Source: Bacillota bacterium
GTDB taxonomy: Bacteria; Bacillota; Clostridia; Lachnospirales; Lachnospiraceae
DNA length: 7,748 nucleotides
Direction: 5' to 3'
Assembly: GCA_023458855.1 (NCBI GenBank)
Contig: JAEWWQ010000167.1
Location: 1-7,748 of the forward strand
Position numbers and translations under genes: made by a program. Within the stretch, counting starts at the first letter, position 1. The number at the start of each line of letters is the position of its first letter. This document shows, in pieces, positions 6,178 through 7,748 of this stretch. Below the pieces are notes generated by a model. It saw nothing but the letters and a program-made list of their open reading frames with translations, did not search any database and was not told where the DNA came from.

Positions 6178-7748
6178 TATCCTTCCCTCCATTTGATAAA
6201 AAACCTTGTACAAATTCATCTACCGTAAACAATAGTGCCTCTTCATCCAATACCTGTCCCATTGAAAAGATCTGCGGCGGACGGATTCCTACCATATCCC
6301 TGATATTTTGGCTGCCAAATATCTCGTCCCGCGTACCGCTCATGACCACCTTTCCCTGATTCAGCACGATGATTCTTTCAGCCCATTCACACACAAGCTG
6401 CATGTCATGAGTCGCAATCATGACAGATTCGGTAATATTTTTCATGTCATTTAATGTCTGCATAATTTCTTTTCGAGTGGCAATGTCCAGATTGGCAGTC
6501 GGTTCATCCAGTAATAATATCGCTGGGTTCAAAGCGATTCCAATTGCCAGACTTGCCCTTCTCATCTGACCTCCGGATAAAAGACGGCCATCCCTATTCT
6601 TAAGTTCTGTAAGGCGGAAACGTTTCAACAGCTCCGCTGTCCGTGTCTCCCAGTCTTTCACGCCGCGTACCTGCATTGCATATGCAATATCCGCCTCGAT
6701 CGAATCTTTGATAAACATCTCTTCAGGATTCTGATACACAAGAGAAATCTGTCTGGACAGCTCCTCTTCTTTTATATTTTTGATATTGCCTCCGTTAAGC
6801 AAGACTTCTCCATCTTTTGCTCTTAACAGACCAATCATCAATTTCATCAATGTTGATTTACCTGCCCCGTTTGACCCAATCAAGGCAATTTTCTCTCCAT
6901 GGTAGATATCCAGATTCAATCCATCAAATACAATGTGGTCATCCCCCTTTACCGCTCTATAAGATACCTTTACATCACGGAAAGAGGCCACTCTTCTTTC
7001 TTGTTTTCTTCTTTCACCGCTGACTGGGGTGAAGGCAGGACGTTTCCATATAAGCTGTCTAAAGGTCTTCGCTCCTTGTTCAACCGTTATGGGAAGTCTT
7101 ATATCTTTTGCAAGCCTGCCAGCTTCTTTCATGCGATATGCAGCAACTGTTACCTGCGGCGGGAAGATATTACATTGCTGTAATTCATCAACTTTACAAA
7201 GAGCCTCATCAACAGGCAGTTTCCACTGTACCTGACCATTGTTTAATAATAGTACATTTTTACAGTAATCAGCGATATATTCTGTATGATGCTCAATCAC
7301 AATAATCGTCTTTCCATGCTTTTCATTTAACTCTTTTAATACTTCATATATCTGATCTGCGTGCTTTGGGTCCAATTGGGCAATAGGTTCATCCAAAATC
7401 AGAATGTCAGGCTGTAACGATACTGCACCAGCCAGTGCCAGCAGATGTTTCTGACCGCCGGATAACTGCCATATATAGTCACTTCCTTTTCCAGCAAGTC
7501 CGCAATATTTCAATGCTTCCATGGCCCTCTCTTTGTAATCGGGCATTGCATAGTTCATACAGGCATAAGATGCATCATCTAATACCGTCGGCCTGACGAT
7601 CTGGTTTTCAAAGTCCTGATAAACATATCCTACCTTACAGGCCAGACTTCCCACATCTGACTTTATGGTATCCAAGCCACCAACTTCTACCTTGCCTTCA
7701 AACTCTCCCGTAATGAAATGAGGAATCAATCCATTTAACACTTTACAT
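6170..7748 (-). CDS. ECF transporter ATPase with two fused ABC domains, N-terminus beyond right edge
   Basis: The ATP-hydrolysing unit of an energy-coupling factor importer, with both nucleotide-binding domains in one chain as in YkoD-like proteins. The frame is open to the right edge. The first visible codon, GTG at 7741, is internal: upstream codons read C-K before VLNGLIPHF, the stretch that follows Walker A, so Walker A of domain 1 is just outside. Counting from that Val as 1: domain 1 has Q42, signature LSGGQKHL (93-100), Walker B ILILDEP (113-119) and H151. Domain 2 has Walker A GSNGAGKST (289-297), Q337, LSGGQMRR (388-395), Walker B ILLLDEP (408-414) and H445. A basic linker (about 225-252) joins them. 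The TGA stop overlaps the T-component start. At least 526 residues are seen, so about 40 are probably missing. Two complete domains suggest both ATP sites are active. Confidence 0.93.
   Translation of the reverse strand, partial: CKVLNGLIPHFITGEFEGKVEVGGLDTIKSDVGSLACKVGYVYQDFENQIVRPTVLDDASYACMNYAMPDYKERAMEALKYCGLAGKGSDYIWQLSGGQKHLLALAGAVSLQPDILILDEPIAQLDPKHADQIYEVLKELNEKHGKTIIVIEHHTEYIADYCKNVLLLNNGQVQWKLPVDEALCKVDELQQCNIFPPQVTVAAYRMKEAGRLAKDIRLPITVEQGAKTFRQLIWKRPAFTPVSGERRKQERRVASFRDVKVSYRAVKGDDHIVFDGLNLDIYHGEKIALIGSNGAGKSTLMKLMIGLLRAKDGEVLLNGGNIKNIKEEELSRQISLVYQNPEEMFIKDSIEADIAYAMQVRGVKDWETRTAELLKRFRLTELKNRDGRLLSGGQMRRASLAIGIALNPAILLLDEPTANLDIATRKEIMQTLNDMKNITESVMIATHDMQLVCEWAERIIVLNQGKVVMSGTRDEIFGSQNIRDMVGIRPPQIFSMGQVLDEEALLFTVDEFVQGFLSNGGKDNA
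6181..6190 (-). promoter_or_regulatory. Ribosome binding site that decides the start of the T component
   Basis: GGAGGGAAGG lies inside the end of the ATPase gene, three to twelve bases before ATG 6177-6175. It favours this start over the upstream ATGs at 6219 and 6192 in the same frame. Confidence 0.75.

Noticed and set aside
6099..7305. Plus-strand frames opposite the double ATPase
   Set aside because: They overlap each other and the ABC signature motifs of the real gene; no independent support.
1..7748. CRISPR array, tRNA or rRNA genes, phage or toxin-antitoxin genes
   Set aside because: No regularly spaced repeats, no tRNA-like cloverleaf sequence and no matching protein motifs were seen.

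Overview
The window reads as a chromosomal segment of a low-to-moderate GC Gram-positive bacterium, most likely a gut Clostridia of the Lachnospiraceae type. This rests on the strong AGGAGG-like ribosome binding sites, the Bacillota-type OpuA and ECF transporters, a lipoprotein substrate-binding protein and a U-tract intrinsic terminator. The taxon is inferred, not proven. All six genes lie on the minus strand, so they are transcribed from right to left; plus-strand open frames look like shadows.

Right half (7748 to 3653) is a compact cassette. It starts with a double-NBD ABC ATPase cut by the right edge, then the ECF transmembrane T component overlapping it by 8 bases. Next comes a PHP-domain metallophosphoesterase starting at TTG, and last a MurR/RpiR regulator with HTH and SIS domains. 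Gaps are 33 to 38 bases and show no promoter, so this looks like one operon. The substrate-specific S component is not in view and would be expected further right. An ECF importer together with a phosphoesterase and a phosphosugar-type sensor suggests uptake and processing of a small, possibly phosphorylated, metabolite; the substrate cannot be read from the sequence.

Middle (3652 to 3155) is a 498-base non-coding region. It holds a near-consensus sigma-A promoter whose -35 lies in a perfect inverted repeat. A leader of about 375 bases follows, with several hairpins, a possible 34-codon ORF and a strong intrinsic terminator only 77 bases before the next start codon. Either the downstream operon is controlled by attenuation, or the segment makes a separate small RNA.

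Left half (3154 to 1) is an OpuA-type glycine betaine (or related osmoprotectant) ABC importer: ATPase with a CBS pair, permease overlapping it by 8 bases, and a lipoprotein binding protein cut by the left edge. A 235-base gap between permease and binding protein holds a dense set of palindromes (931-1108), partly bounded by a 7-base inverted repeat. It looks like a dispersed structured repeat or an RNA processing/stabilising element.

The two most unusual parts are therefore the non-coding ones: the attenuator-like leader of opuA and the palindromic element inside the opuA operon.
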